Shown here: one piece after another, positions 46,301 through 58,480 of the stretch | How positions within the stretch are numbered: the first letter of the stretch is position 1 | Layout of the letters: every line of letters starts with the position of its first letter | Translations under genes and position numbers: made by a program | The notes under the pieces: generated by a model | The model's database searches: none | Seen by the model: the letters and a program-made list of their open reading frames with translations, nothing else | What the model was told of the DNA's origin: nothing | From: Buddleja alternifolia | Lineage: Eukaryota; Streptophyta; Magnoliopsida; Lamiales; Scrophulariaceae | Assembly (NCBI GenBank): GCA_019426215.1 | Contig: CM033393.1 | Span: forward strand, 25,546,591-25,610,590 | DNA: 64,000 nt | Direction of reading: 5' to 3'

Positions 46301-47736
46301 TCAGCACGAATGGGAATATCTAATTCTTCAAGGGTGTTGAGAACATATTGAAGATCTGCTTGACATTGTGCTGAAAGAATTTTTATCCTAGCATTAGAGA
46401 CTTAGAAACTAACGAGGAAAGGATATACTAGTTTGCTTAGCAAATACTTACCCTGAACACTAGAAAACCTCTCAGATTGAGTAGCGGCTTGAGGATCTGA
46501 GCTTATTTCTGGAACAGCGTCAGAAGGAGGAACGCTCACTGACTCTCTAAGCGCTGGTTTTGCTGAAGCGCTAGAGGAGGCTGCGGGAATAGAAAGAGGA
46601 GTACGTCTTCGTGCAAGCGGTACTTCTTCTTCTACTACTTCCTCTTCCTCGGGAATGGAAAGGATAAACGCTGGAGGAGGCGATGGAGATTTAGGAGAGG
46701 GAGAAGGAGAAGGGATCTTTTGCTTCTTTTTGGGCTCCGGCTTCTTCTTCTTGGGTTCAGGCTTCTGTTTCTTTGCTAGCTGGGATGGCTCAGCGACTTT
46801 GAGAGCTATCTTTCTCTTAGGTCGCTTAACCACCACTTCTTCTTTGGATGAAGAGGATGATGATGAAGAGGAAGACGCTTGATCTTCATCATCACTACGA
46901 AGAACTCCTAAAGCACGAAGTCGCTCACGCTCTTCTTTTGGAACAGCTGCACCACCTATCTTCCTTGGCTTTTGCAGCTCACAGATCATTTTCTTTCCGT
47001 AGAATTTTGTCGCTGGAATCTTCTTGCCAGAAGAGTTTGTATAACCGCAAGCGCTAAGAATACGACTTAGCACAATCCCATAAGGCTTGGGATTCACCGA
47101 CTTGGCCATCGCTGCCTTGAAGCAATTAAAAACGTCGAGAGACCAATTTACCTTCAATTTGGTCAGAATGGCCACCATCATCTTGTACTGTAGGTTTGTA
47201 ACTTTATCGAATGTCCCTTTCCTGCATTCGAGCGTCTTTGAGCATATATCTGCGAGAATAACATATTCTCCCTTCATGTCGTTTTTCTTGAAGTTCGGCT
47301 CGTATGCAGTAACAACATCTTCTTTCTTGACCAATTCCCAGACTTTTGTAGCATCTCCGAGATTGACGTGTTCCACCTCAGAGCCATCATTGGGTAGAAC
47401 TAATAATGAAGAAATTAAGGAAGGGGTAAGAACAAAAGTCTCTTTAGCGAAGGGGAAGACGCAAGATATAAAATTGCCGTCTTCAAAAATCTGGGCATTG
47501 TTGAAAAAGTGGAGAGATTCATCTTCAAAGTAGTTGAAAATAGTAATGATTATATCTCTCAAACCAGATTCTTGAACGAGTGGAAGAATCGTTCGAAGAG
47601 GAAAGTTCTGGTTTTCAAACAGATAGTCCCAGTTAACCAGAAATCCGGCGTTAACAGTGACTGGTTTTTCAGCACGGGAAGTTTTTTCGGTAGCAGACTT
47701 GGATGTTTTGGAAGATTTTGCAACTTTGGGTGCCAT
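43388..47736 (-). pseudogene. Envelope-like extra gene of the full-length Sirevirus-like element, with two putative introns
   Basis: Exon 1 is 47,736-46,452, exon 2 is 46,370-46,191 and exon 3 starts at 46,112. Donors cagg|gtaagt and cagg|gtaagc and acceptors ctttcag and tgtatcag give introns of 81 and 78 bp, both phase 1. The 60-codon exon 2 is open and all frames join. Exon 1 starts MAPKVAKSSK and has a folded-looking domain at about residues 30-245, resembling plant proteins annotated as envelope-like or putative plant transposon protein. An acidic Ser run and Lys/Pro repeats (KKQKPEPKKKKPEPKKK) follow. Exon 3 carries the region shared with copy 1. Lesions: TAA at 45,559, a one-base deletion near 45,384 and TAG at 43,547; the natural end is near 43,388. 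No membrane segment is evident. Its role is unknown. Confidence 0.7.
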
Positions 47737-48684
47737 AGCTGAAAGTTTGAAAGCTTTTTGAGAGAGAGAAATATTTGCCTTGAGAAAGATGAAGATTTTT
47801 ACAGTAGAGAGAATTTGTGAGAATGATAAAATCTGACTGCAAAGACCTTGAAGGGTTTAAATAGAGGCAAAAATTAATTTTTTTTAATGGCTACGATGTT
47901 GACACGTGGACAGTCAAAGAGTTTGAATTTTGAAAGGAGTTAAATCTGATACGTTTTAGGAAAATACGAATGCAAAAAATGCGGTAAAATAGTTTATCAG
48001 TTACCAAAAAGAGCGAAATTTTGGGATCCGCAGTTACCAAATTAATTGAAAGACGTTTGAAAAGATTTGAAATTTTCAGCGTGAAATACACGCGCCTGAT
48101 AGTACACTGACACATAATCAAACTCGTGCAGACCTGAACTGGCTCGGTTTTAGATAAATGTGAATAACCGTCAGTTTGATTTGATAGACATGTGTGGGTA
48201 GTCATCAAATCTAATCTTTTATACTTATCCACATGCTATCCTTGTATCGATGAAAACTATGCATGATTTTAAAATGATTTTCTTAGCGTTATCGTGGGAA
48301 TTTCTTTAACGCTTAAGACTTTTGGAAAACAAAATTTAATTTTGTAATGTTTGTGATAAAGTAAATCGCTTTAATTTTTTTAAATGACAATTTTATTTAG
48401 AGATTGACTTCATCATGCATAAAGGTAAGCGCTAGTGATTAATGCATATAATTTTAAATCATTTTTTATCACAGTCGCTTATAAATTGTTATAAGTACAA
48501 TTTTAAAGTTCCCTCTAAAATTGATAACTTATTTCAGATTTTGTCAAAACGCTTTAGACAAAAACATAAGGTGGATTCCCTCTAAATTATATGCCTATTA
48601 AATATGATGCTTTATGATTTAAGCGTTTAAATCAATCATACCTAATTCATTTTTCAAAGTGAGAAAGCGTTGTTCGTTGAGCGC
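47737..48684 (-). other. Spacer between pol and the extra gene
   Basis: About 950 bp with no convincing frame. It would contain any promoter or splice acceptor used to express the extra gene. The part next to pol (48,400-48,640) shares text with the gag-only units (for example agtacaattttaaagttcc). Confidence 0.5.
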
Positions 48685-50568
48685 TTAGGTGAAGATATCT
48701 GCCAATTGTTTGTCAGTTCCAATGAAGTGCATGGAGATATCTTTTTTTTGAACATGGTCACGCAAGAAATGGTATCTAATGTCAATGTGTTTAGTTCTAG
48801 AATGAAGGACAGGATTTTGGGTCATAGCTAAAACGCTTTGGTTATCACAATGGATTGGGGTAGGACCTAGGATAATTCCATAGTCTCTAAGTTGTTGCCT
48901 CATCCAAAGAACTTGCGCACAACAGCTCCCAGCGGCTACATATTCTGCCTCAACGGTAGAAGTTGCTATGGATTGTTGTTTCTTACTATGCCACGAAACT
49001 AGTCTATCACCTAGAAATTGACATGTACCACTAGTACTTTTCCTATCTATTTTGCATCCTGCAAAATCTGCGTCTGAATAACCAATTAGTTCAAAAGGAG
49101 AGTCCCGTGGATACCATAAGCCCACATTTTGTGTGCCTTTTAGGTATTTAAGGATTCTCTTAGCAGCATTTAAGTGTGATTCTCTAGGATCAGCTTGAAA
49201 GAGTGCACACATGCATACCGAAAACATAATATCCGGTCTACTAGCGGTAAGATAAAGAAGTGATCCAATGATACCTCTATAGTTAGTGATATCAATTTTC
49301 TTCCCACTTTCATCTTTATCTAACTTAAGTGTTTGGCTCATTGGAATTTTTGAAGATGATGCATTTTCCATACCAAATTTCCTAATCATATCTTTTGTAT
49401 ATTTAACTTGGTTTATAAATATTCCATTAGGGAGTTGTTTAACTTGTAATCCTAAGAAGAAAGTTAATTCACCCATCATACTCATTTCAAATTGATCTTG
49501 CATCGTTTTCGAAAATTTCTCACACAATCGCTTATTTGTAGAACCAAATATAATATCATCAACATAAATTTGGACTAAGAGAATATCTTCATTGTGGGTA
49601 ATTTTAAATAACATTGTGTCAACGCTGCTTTTTGAAAAGCCTTTACCTATAAGGAAGATAGAGAGAGTGTCATACCATGCTCTTGGTGCTTGTTTAAGGC
49701 CATAGAGTGCCTTATCCAGCTTATAGACCATACTTTTGCCATGGTTGTTGATGAATCCTGGAGGTTGCTCCACATAGACTTCTTCTTGGAGTTTACCATT
49801 CAAGAATGCACTCTTCACGTCCATTTGGTACACCGTGAATTTGTTGAATGCGGCAAACGCTAGGAACATACGAATCGCTTCAAGACAGGCTACTGGGGCG
49901 TATGTCTCATCAAAATCAATACCCTCTTCTTGACAATAACCCTGAGCGACTAGTCTGGCTTTGTTTCTTATAACAATGCCATCTTCGTCCATCTTGTTCC
50001 TAAAAACCCATCTAGTCCCAATAACTCCTTGATGAGTTGGCCTTGGTACTAGCGTCCAAACCTTGCTTCTCTCAAATTGGTTAAGCTCTTCTTGCATTGC
50101 TTCAACCCAACTTGAATCACTGAGCGCTTCATCCACTTTCTTTGGTTCCATTTGAGATAAGAAACTTGCGAACATGGCCTCATTAATTGTAGCTGACCTA
50201 GTTCTAACAGGTGCTTCCATATCTCCAATTACTAGCTCTGGTGGATGGTCTCTAAGCCATTTATGGTCTGGTTGGAAAGGGTTGAGAGACTCTTGGTCAT
50301 CAATAGCTTGATCCCTTTTTGTCTCTGGCGCAGTCGCTTCATCATTCACAGTTCCAATTTGCTCTTGATGATTATTCTCTTCATGATCATCAACGATTCT
50401 GACTTTACCATCATTTGTAACCTCACGAGTAACCTTAGGAATAGACACAAAGATCTCATCATCACTATCAACATTGAGGTTAATTTGTGACGCTTGTTGG
50501 GCAAGATCTTCAATTCTTACATCATCAGGATTAACCTTACTCGGTTCTTGGTTAACATCATCAAACAC
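48685..50568 (-). pseudogene. Copia reverse transcriptase and RNase H (Sirevirus-like pol, 3' part)
   Basis: 627 codons of uninterrupted frame. The RT domain reads [48 protein letters not shown], the active-site [10 protein letters not shown] (near 49,540) and FFLGLQVKQ. The RNase H domain follows ([58 protein letters not shown]). It would copy element RNA to DNA in cytoplasmic particles. The frame ends ADIFT then TAA. The downstream codons still resemble the family's usual last residues, so this stop is a late change. It is separated from the integrase part by a frameshift near 50,575. Confidence 0.9.
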
Positions 50569-51830
50569 AACATGAATGGATTCTTATTTAGGATGCGAAA
50601 ACTTTTTCCATTCTTGGCATAGCCTAGAAAGATTCCTTCATCCGCTTTAGGATCAAAAGTCTTTAGGCTATGGGATCCATTATTGTGAATGAAACATTTT
50701 GAACCAAATACATGAAAATATGAGACGTTAGGCTTACGTCCCTTCCACAACTCATATGGATTCTTCTCATGTTGCTTGTTGATCATACACCGATTCTGAG
50801 TGTAGCAAGCTGTGTTGATGGCTTCGGCCTAAAACCTTTGAGGCAGCTTAGACTCTGCAAGTATTGTCCTAGCGGCTTCTTTAAGCGTTCTGTTCCGTCG
50901 CTCAGCAACTACATTTTGTTGAGGTGTTCTAGGAGCAGAATACTCATGAAGTATTCCAAAATCTGTACAAAACTTCTCAACAAATTGGTTAGTAAATTCA
51001 GTTCCTCTATCGCTTCTAATTCTCGTCACTTTTAGATCTTTTGAATTTTGCAATTGACGGATTAGCGCTGTGAGCTTGACACTAGTTTCATCTTTGGTCG
51101 CTAGAAATTCTACCCATGTATAGCGAGAGAAATCATCAACAATTACTAGCGAGTACTTTTTACCACTAACACTCATGATTTGAATAGGACCAAACAAATC
51201 TAAATGCAATAGTTCAAGAATTCTAGAAGTAGATAGGCATGGTTTCTTCTTAAAAGATGATTTAACTTGTTTACCCATTTGACATGCATCACATAATCGA
51301 TTCTTTTGAAAGGAACCCTTAGGTAATCCCTCTACAAGATTTAGCGATATTAACTGAGAGATTGCCTTAAAGTTGAGGTGATTCATTTTTCTATGCCATA
51401 ACCAACCCAATTCATTTTGACTTTTAGCAATAAAGCATGTGGGGTTGTTATCAAATGTAGAATCCCAATCCACTAAATACACATTATTTGTTCTTTTTCC
51501 TCTTAATTTAGTAGACTTAGTCTTAGCGTCGTTGACATAGCAGAAGTCGCTTGAAAATTTAACATCAAAGCCTTTATCACGAAATTGACTAATGCTCAAC
51601 AAATTTTGCTTAAGACCTTCAACATAATATACATCACTGATCATGATGTTCCCCCTATGCATGATACCTATACCTTTGGTTTTACCTTTGGAGTTATCAC
51701 CGAATATAACTTGAGGACCATTGGTTGTATTATAGTTGATCAAGAGATCCTTTGAGCCAGTCATGTGCCTTGACGACCCACTATCGATGTACCAAACTGA
51801 AGTATCGGTGTTGGCTCTAAGTACTTGCAT
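50517..51830 (-). pseudogene. Copia protease and integrase (Sirevirus-like pol, 5' part), broken
   Basis: It begins with the aspartic protease (VWYIDSGSSRHMTG, near 51,790). The GAG-pre-integrase/zinc domain follows (LWHRKMNHLNF..., CDACQMGKQ), then the integrase core (LLHLDLFGPI, VIVDDFSRYTWVEFL, IRSDRGTEF, HEYSAPRTPQQNVVAERRNRTL). A TAG at 50,826-50,828 replaces the expected Trp in the phrase after LPQRF. Past it, the same frame continues through NPYELWKGRKPNVSYFHVFG to about 50,580, where a deletion shifts the frame. Confidence 0.88.
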
Positions 51831-51843
51831 TTAAAGGGCAGTT

Positions 51844-54059
51844 CTAATTCTTCTTAGGTACCCATGTTGTTTTGGGTCCTTCAACGTTAGTAGCTTTGGT
51901 TTGAATTAAAACTTTCGGAACCCATATTTGCCTTATCTTCATTACGAGAAGATTGGCCTTCTTGGGTTTCGGTTTGTGTTGTGTGTGCTTTTTGGGTGTA
52001 TAGTAATATCCTCGATTATAATAGTAATCATAATCATAATCATAGTCATAATCATAATTATCATAGTATCGATAATATGATCTTGACTGTCTTGGATATT
52101 GACGCTGGTATTTCCTTGGCGCTGACTTGGGTTGCACTTTAGGTGCTGAACGCTTAGCGCTTGATTCACAGTGTTCAGGTTTACCTTTAGCCTTTTGAGC
52201 ATTTGGATGAACCCCTTTTTGTGAATCATTTGCTTTAGCCTTACCCTTGCCTGAGTCAGCTTTGGCTTTCTCATTGGGCCTCGTACCGTTGTCGCTAGGT
52301 TCATTTAGCGTTTGACTTTGTGAACCTTTCTCAACAAAGAGAACACCATTTTCTTTATTGTTTGCCGTAACATTAGATTTATTTGGTTGTTTACCGAATT
52401 TATTGTATCCTAAACCGGTCTTTTCACCATATAATCTAGTTACCTCAGTCACATTATCCAACTTTCTAGAAGCTTTTGATAATGATGAGATGAGCTGCTC
52501 TGATTTGGCAAGTCTAGCGATCAAATCAGCTTCTCTCTTGACTATTATATCAAGATCGCTTTTCAATTGAATAATCTCACTCTCAAGTGATTGGTTCTTC
52601 TCAATGCATTGTTGTTGAATTTTCAACTCTGCTTTGAGCGTTACTTTATCTCTTGTGAGTGATGAGATAATAGCGAGATCATTTTGATATATTTTGGCGG
52701 CCTCTTGACAATCTTTATAATATTCATTAACCTTGTCAAGTAATTCATCATAAGAAAGAGGATGAGATAATTCATTGGTTACCTCTAGTAGCGATTTGTC
52801 AGACGCTTCATCTTCTCTTGCCATGAGACAGATCAACGCTGAGTCGCTTGTAGGCTCATCATCACTACTTTCATCTGATGATTCCAAGTTCTCTTCAGGT
52901 GCGGGAAATGGTTCAGATTCCGCTAGCAAACCTTGTTGGCGAAGGTTGCTCCTGAGTTGGTTTCTATCCACATAATCTTGCCTTGTGGGCTTAAACACAT
53001 TTGGATAAGGGCAATTTACCTGGTAGTGCCCTGGTTTCCTGCAATTATAACACAAATTAGTTTTCATTTTTTGTTCAATGGATAATCGCTTTGATCCAAC
53101 TGGCGCTGAGAGATTCTGTGTAGGCGATGGAGGCGCTTGATATGGAACTGGCGCAACTGGTTGAGGTGCTGAGTACACTGGCGCTTGATACTGAGGCGCT
53201 GGTGCTGGGGGAGGAGTTTGAAATGAAGTTTGTCCAATAGGATTTCTCTTTTCATATCTTAGAAATTTCTTAAACTTCTTGACTAATAAGGTCATTTCCT
53301 TTTCTTCATTTGATTCCACTGGTTTAACCTCACTAACCGCTTTACCCTTATTTTAGCGATTAAAGCTCCTGATTCAGTCGCTGAAGTTGTTGTGTCGCTG
53401 ACTTCACCTAACTCGAATTCGAATGCCTTTAACTCTGAAAACACATGTTCTGGAGTAAGAGTCTCCAAAGTTTGTGATTCTCTCATAGCAACTGTCTTGA
53501 TCAAGTATTTACTTGGAAGACTTCTGAAAATCTTATTGACCATTTCCTTGTTGGTCAATTCTTTGTCTAATGACGCTAACTCGGTAATGAGCAAGGTGAA
53601 TCTTGCGTCCAATTGTTCTAGCGTCTCACTGGGCTGCATTTTGAAATGCTCGAATCTTTGCATGGCTATGGAGAGCTTGTTCTCCTTTATTTGTGTCGAA
53701 CCTTCGCACACAATGGCCAACTTATCCCATATTTCTTTGGAGGTTTTACATTGCTTGATCTTGTTGAACAATGCATCGTTATCTCCTAACGCTGAGTAAA
53801 GTGCACTTCGTCCAACATTATCCAGATTAGCTCTTTTTCTATCCTCTTGCGTCCATTCTATCTTAGGTTTCTCGACATAACCATCTGGAGTAGCCTCGGT
53901 CGCTCCAGGGGCTCGAGTTACAACTTTCATAATCTGAATGGGGCCATCTGTAATCACATCACACATTTCATTATCGTACGAACATAAATATGTGAATGCT
54001 CTTAGTTTCCAAGAATCATAGTTTGATTCTACCAACTTAGGCATTTTGTTAAAAGCCAT
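51844..54059 (-). pseudogene. Sirevirus-like Gag with zinc knuckle and Tyr/Asp-rich tail, frameshifted
   Basis: The first frame (54,059-53,292) starts MAFNKMPKLVESNYDSWKL and holds the UBN2-type Gag core. About 7 bp are missing near 53,341-53,355 relative to 57,650-57,680, shifting the frame. The second frame (53,319-51,844) holds a Pro/Gln/Ala-rich linker and a single CCHC knuckle CYNCRKPGHYQVNC. An acidic region, a probable coiled coil (KAELKIQQQCIEKNQSLESE) and a Lys/Gly-rich part follow. A low-complexity DYDYDYDYDYYY run (about 52,010-52,060) comes before the end WVPKKN-TAG. Pol begins in another frame 14 bases on. Confidence 0.85.
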
Positions 54060-54160
54060 AATGAGATGTTTTAAAGAGAGATTTTTAAAAGCTATTAATT
54101 GTAAAACATGGATCTGAACAAGCAGTTATGCTCGGAAACGCTTAGGTTTCTACTTCAACC

Positions 54161-54172
54161 GCTCTGATACCA
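54161..54172 (-). other. PBS of the nested full-length element
   Basis: TGGTATCAGAGC on the minus strand, two bases from LTR C; initiator tRNA-Met type. Confidence 0.8.
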
Positions 54173-54174
54173 CT

Positions 54175-55675
54175 TGGTGGTCCCAAGTGGCATACTAAAG
54201 GGTCTAGAAGGGGGGGTTGAATAGACCCTGAAGTCTTTTTCGACTTCAAAAAGTTCGTATCACTTTAAAGGTTTGAACGCTTTGGATGACTGAGCGCTTG
54301 GGTCAGACGCTTCAGAAAAAGTTAACTTAGACTTAGTGATTTTAGCAGTTTACCAAAGTAGGGCAACGCTTAGATCGCTTAATCAGGGTTAGCACAGCGG
54401 AACTGAGTTTTGGCATTTTTTAGTTAATTTAATCGCTTTGCACTTTAACTTGTCTCTTTCAAAGATAAATGATGTAATAATAATAAGACAAATAATGTAA
54501 ATGACACAAGATATATAAGGTTCACTAGGTGGTGTAATCCCAGCTACGTCCTTCTTCTCCTTTTTCACTTGGAGGAATTTACTAGAATGATTTTCGAAGA
54601 GTCACACAGAATCTTCTACACAATAGTAAAGGGTGAAAATGATCTTGGGCTCCTTGATCACACAGACTTCAGCACCAATGAAGATCATCTTCTTCAAGCT
54701 TCTCTCACTCAGAAATACTGCCTGAAAGGATTCAACAACTTTTCTCACTCAGATGAAAGGTTGAGGTTTGTCACTAGGGTTTTGTTTGTTTTTGAAAAGA
54801 TCAAACAACTTGGAATATCTCAGTTGGAATCTGAATTTCTTCTTTGGAAGATGTTTGAGATATTTGTGACTGTCTGGAATGTAGATAAAAAGCTTGAAAG
54901 ATTTGGCTATGGAGTTTCTAAGCTTTTTCTCAGCAAGTTTTTCTTGTGTCTGTACGTAATTGTCTCTTGTAAAAATTATATCTCTATGTGTTTAGGGTAT
55001 GCTGGGGTAAGGTATTTATAGGCAATTTCTTGGGATCTGTTCGTTGGACACATGTAGGAGCGTGCCTCTCACGGGGCGGGTGAGTATACCTTTTCTCTGA
55101 CATTCTGAAAGTTCACTGAAGCCGATTGGACGGGAGCAGCTGAAATTCTGAATTTTCTGACAGCCTGGTCAAAAGGTGGCTTGTCCACAAGTCACATTAG
55201 CTTATCACAATTAATGCTCTTATCAGACATTTAATGCAATTTGAATTTAATTCCCGTTGAAAATAAATGCACGTTGAATGATTGCATTTAAGTCCTTCAT
55301 GACTTGAGGATTTATTTCAGGTGAATCTGAGATAAGTCGCTTGAGGGATTTCGATTGCTTGATCCATAAATCCTGAAATGAGATCTTTTAGCGTTTGACA
55401 GACGCTAAGAAGAAAATCTTTATCTCTGGTTGACTTCAGACGCTGGTCTTCAACTTCTTCTCTAATAGATTCACCTAGAATTCTACTAGCGATTCAGTCA
55501 CTAAGACTTAGTCTAAATTCTACAAAGATAAAAATTACAAGCCTATAATAAATTACAACTTTCAAACGCTTATACATCATTCTATGAAAAATGGAAACTT
55601 ACATTGTATTTTTGGGGTCTAACATTAAATCCTATCTTGTCATCATCAAAACATCTAACATGAAATTTCCTAACA
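54175..55675 (-). repeat. LTR C, 5' LTR of the nested full-length element (1501 bp)
   Basis: TGGTGGTCCC...TTTCCTAACA on the + strand. It is the short LTR type, close to 2531-4049 in the other orientation. It contains TATTTATA near 55,013 on the transcript side. Confidence 0.88.
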
Positions 55676-56505
55676 ATCTGGAATGTATTTGAGAAGCTTG
55701 AAAAATTTTGGCTATGGGGTTTGCAAGCTTTTCTCTCAAATTATTTCTCATCTCTCTTTCACATTTACGTCTTTCACATGTGCACACACAGAGATAGCTG
55801 AAGGGTACTATTTATAGAAAATCTCGGGATTTGTCCGTTGGACGCAAGTCAGGCGCGTGTACCTCACGCAGAGCTTCAAATAGTCCCTTTTCTAACATTC
55901 CTTAATTTCTGCTGATTCCGATTGGACAGGAGCAGGTTTGAACTTTGAAAAGCTGACAGTCCAATCAAAAGGTGGCTTGTCCACAAGTCATATTACCTTG
56001 TCACATTTAATGCACTTATCAGGTATTTAATGCATTTGAATTTATTTCCCGTTGGAAATAAATGTCCGTTGAATGATTGGATGACTTGAGGATGTATTTC
56101 AGGTGAATCGCTTGAGTGAATGAGCGCTTGGATCAACACTCCTTGAACAGTCTTTTAGTGTTAGCTAGGCGCTGAGAACATTCTCTTGAACACTTGATTC
56201 ATAACTCCTGAAATAGACTCTTAAGCGTTTGACAGATGCTTAAGACTAATCTTCATATTCACTTGACTTCAGACGCTGATCTTCAACTTCATCTCTAATA
56301 GACTCACCTAGAATTCTATTAGCGACTCGGTATCTAATCCTTAGTCTAAAATCTACAAAGATAAAAACTACAAGCCTAACAAACTAATAAACTTTCAACC
56401 GCTTATACAAGTATTCTATGAAAGTATAAACTCACATTCTTTTGGGGTCTAACATGAAATCCTATCTTGTCATCATCAAAACATCTAACAATGAAATTCC
56501 TAACA
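55676..56505 (-). repeat. LTR D, right-hand remainder of the middle long-type LTR
   Basis: It starts abruptly inside LTR text (tctggaatgtatttgag) corresponding to about 59,455 in LTR E, and ends TTCCTAACA. The first 464 bp of this same LTR are probably 42,129-42,592. The two are now separated by the nested element, with about 500 bp lost. Confidence 0.8.
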
Positions 56506-57601
56506 GTTTCCCCCTTTTTGATGATGTCAAGACCTTAACTCTTATAACTCTTTTATAGATTAAGAGTTCAAAGAAAAGCCCAAAATAATATATATTAGCG
56601 TTTAGAAAGTTAAATCAGTTAGCTAAATTTAGATTAGCTTCAACAAGGTGTTTTAGCGATAAATCATTCATTCATATATATGGAATTGAAAGCGTAATGA
56701 TTTATACTGAAAACTCATACCTTGTCTTCTTTCTTTTTCCCTTTTTACTTCCCCCTTAAACTGCTTTTCTTACCATTTCCCCCTTCTTGGCATCATCAAC
56801 TTTGCATCATCAGAGGAAAGGTTGCAAAATCTGCTTTAAGCGATTGGTTGTAGGGAAAGTGCTGCTGGCATGCGACTCAAGGAGATTGACTTTTGAGTGT
56901 TTGGGAAGGAGGACAAGTTAGTGTGGGGATAATCTTTCGGCCACTTCTATCGACCGCTCAGCGTCCACAATCTCATCCACGTCTGGACGGACAGTGAGAA
57001 AAAGAAATTTTTCTTATCGATTTTCACAGTCACTTCCACGTCTGGAAGGACAGTGAAAAATCTCTAGCGATTTCCACCACGGTTAATACCACTTGATGGT
57101 AAATCAACATCCAACTATGTCTGCCTTCTCAAGACATTTAAAAAAGGTTATGCATGATTTTATAAAATGTTTTTATTAAGTGTTGAAGGGAATATTCAAC
57201 GCTTAACATATATCATTTGATGATACCACTTGTTGTAAAATTTATGTTAACGCTTGAAATCAAATTCTTTTTATGTTTGAGCGTCTAACATATCATGCAC
57301 AAATAACTTTAAGCGTTGATGATCTATGCATATGAAAATTGTTTTTGATCATTGACGCTTACACATGTGTACAAGTACAATTTTAAAGTTCCCCCTAAAT
57401 TTGATAACTTGTAACACTTTTGAAAAACGCTTTTAGACAATATAATAAAGTGAATTCCCCCTACATTATATGTCTAATAAAGTATGATGCATAATGATTA
57501 AAGCGTTTAAATCATTCATACCTCGTTTTGGATGAAGAACAGGATTTTCTCTTTTCATTTCTTAGAAATTTTTCAAATTTCTTGACCAATAAATCCATTT
57601 C
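56506..57601 (-). other. PPT and non-coding part of gag-only unit D
   Basis: It opens with the polypurine tract complement (56,506-56,520) and is almost the same as 40,170-41,250. The relic of the extra gene (gccacttctatcgaccgct) is at about 56,940. No functional frame is seen. Confidence 0.65.
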
Positions 57602-58369
57602 CTAATCCTCATTTGATCTTGTCGCTTCCACCTCACTGACTGATTTTCCCTTGTTTTTAGTTGTAGCGATTAAGGCTCCGGAATCAGTCGCTGAAGACGA
57701 GGTGTCGCTGACTTCTCCCAATTCAAATTCAAAAGCCCTTAGCTCCGAGAACACATATTCTGGCGTAATAAAGTCCAACATTTGTGATTCTCTCATTGCT
57801 ACAGTCTTTATCAGATATTTGCTTGGAAGACTCCTAAAAATCTTTTTGACCATTTCTTTGTTGGTCAACTTCTTATGCAAAGACGCCAACTCTGTAATAA
57901 GGGACGTAAATCTCACATCCAATTGATCTAGCCTCTCGGTTGGCATCATCTTAAACTGCTCAAATCTTTGCATGGCTATGGAGAGCTTGTTTTCTTTCAT
58001 CTTTGTTGAACCTTCACATATTGTGGCTAACTTATCCCAAATTTCCTTAGTCGTAGAGCACGACTTGACCTTATTGAATAAGTTATCATTGTCTCCAATG
58101 GCTGTATATAGAGCGTTCCGTCCAACATTATCTAAATTTGCTCTTCGACGCTCATCAGCTGACCACTCATGCTTTGGCTTCTCAACATAACCATCCGGAG
58201 TCGCTTCAGTTGCTCCAGGCGCTCTAATGATGACTTTGAATATTCGAATCGGTCCATCTGAAATGATATCACACATTTCATCATCACAAGCACAAAGATA
58301 AGCAAAAACTTTGACCTTCCATGAGTCATAATTTGACTCAGTCAACTTAGGAACTTTTGAAAATGCCAT
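57602..58369 (-). pseudogene. Gag of gag-only unit D (255 codons, truncated)
   Basis: Unlike unit A, the UBN2-type Gag core is uninterrupted from MAFSKVPKLTESNYDSW to ATRSNED, where a TAG replaces the CAG seen in unit A. No zinc knuckle, protease, integrase or RT follows. The next sequence is the non-coding part of the unit. Confidence 0.82.
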
Positions 58370-58466
58370 GAAATATTTTTTTTAAAGCAACTAAATTTTT
58401 TTAAAAAAAAATTGGATCTAAACAAGCAGTTACGCTCGAAAATTTTAAAAAACTTCAACTTCAACC

Positions 58467-58478
58467 GCTCTGATACCA
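58467..58478 (-). other. PBS of gag-only unit D
   Basis: TGGTATCAGAGC on the minus strand, two bases from LTR E. Confidence 0.8.
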
Positions 58479-58480
58479 AT

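Noticed and set aside
55676..55680. atctg as right target duplication of the nested element
   Set aside because: The left edge is deleted, and the intact LTR E reads gtctg at that place, so a duplication cannot be confirmed.
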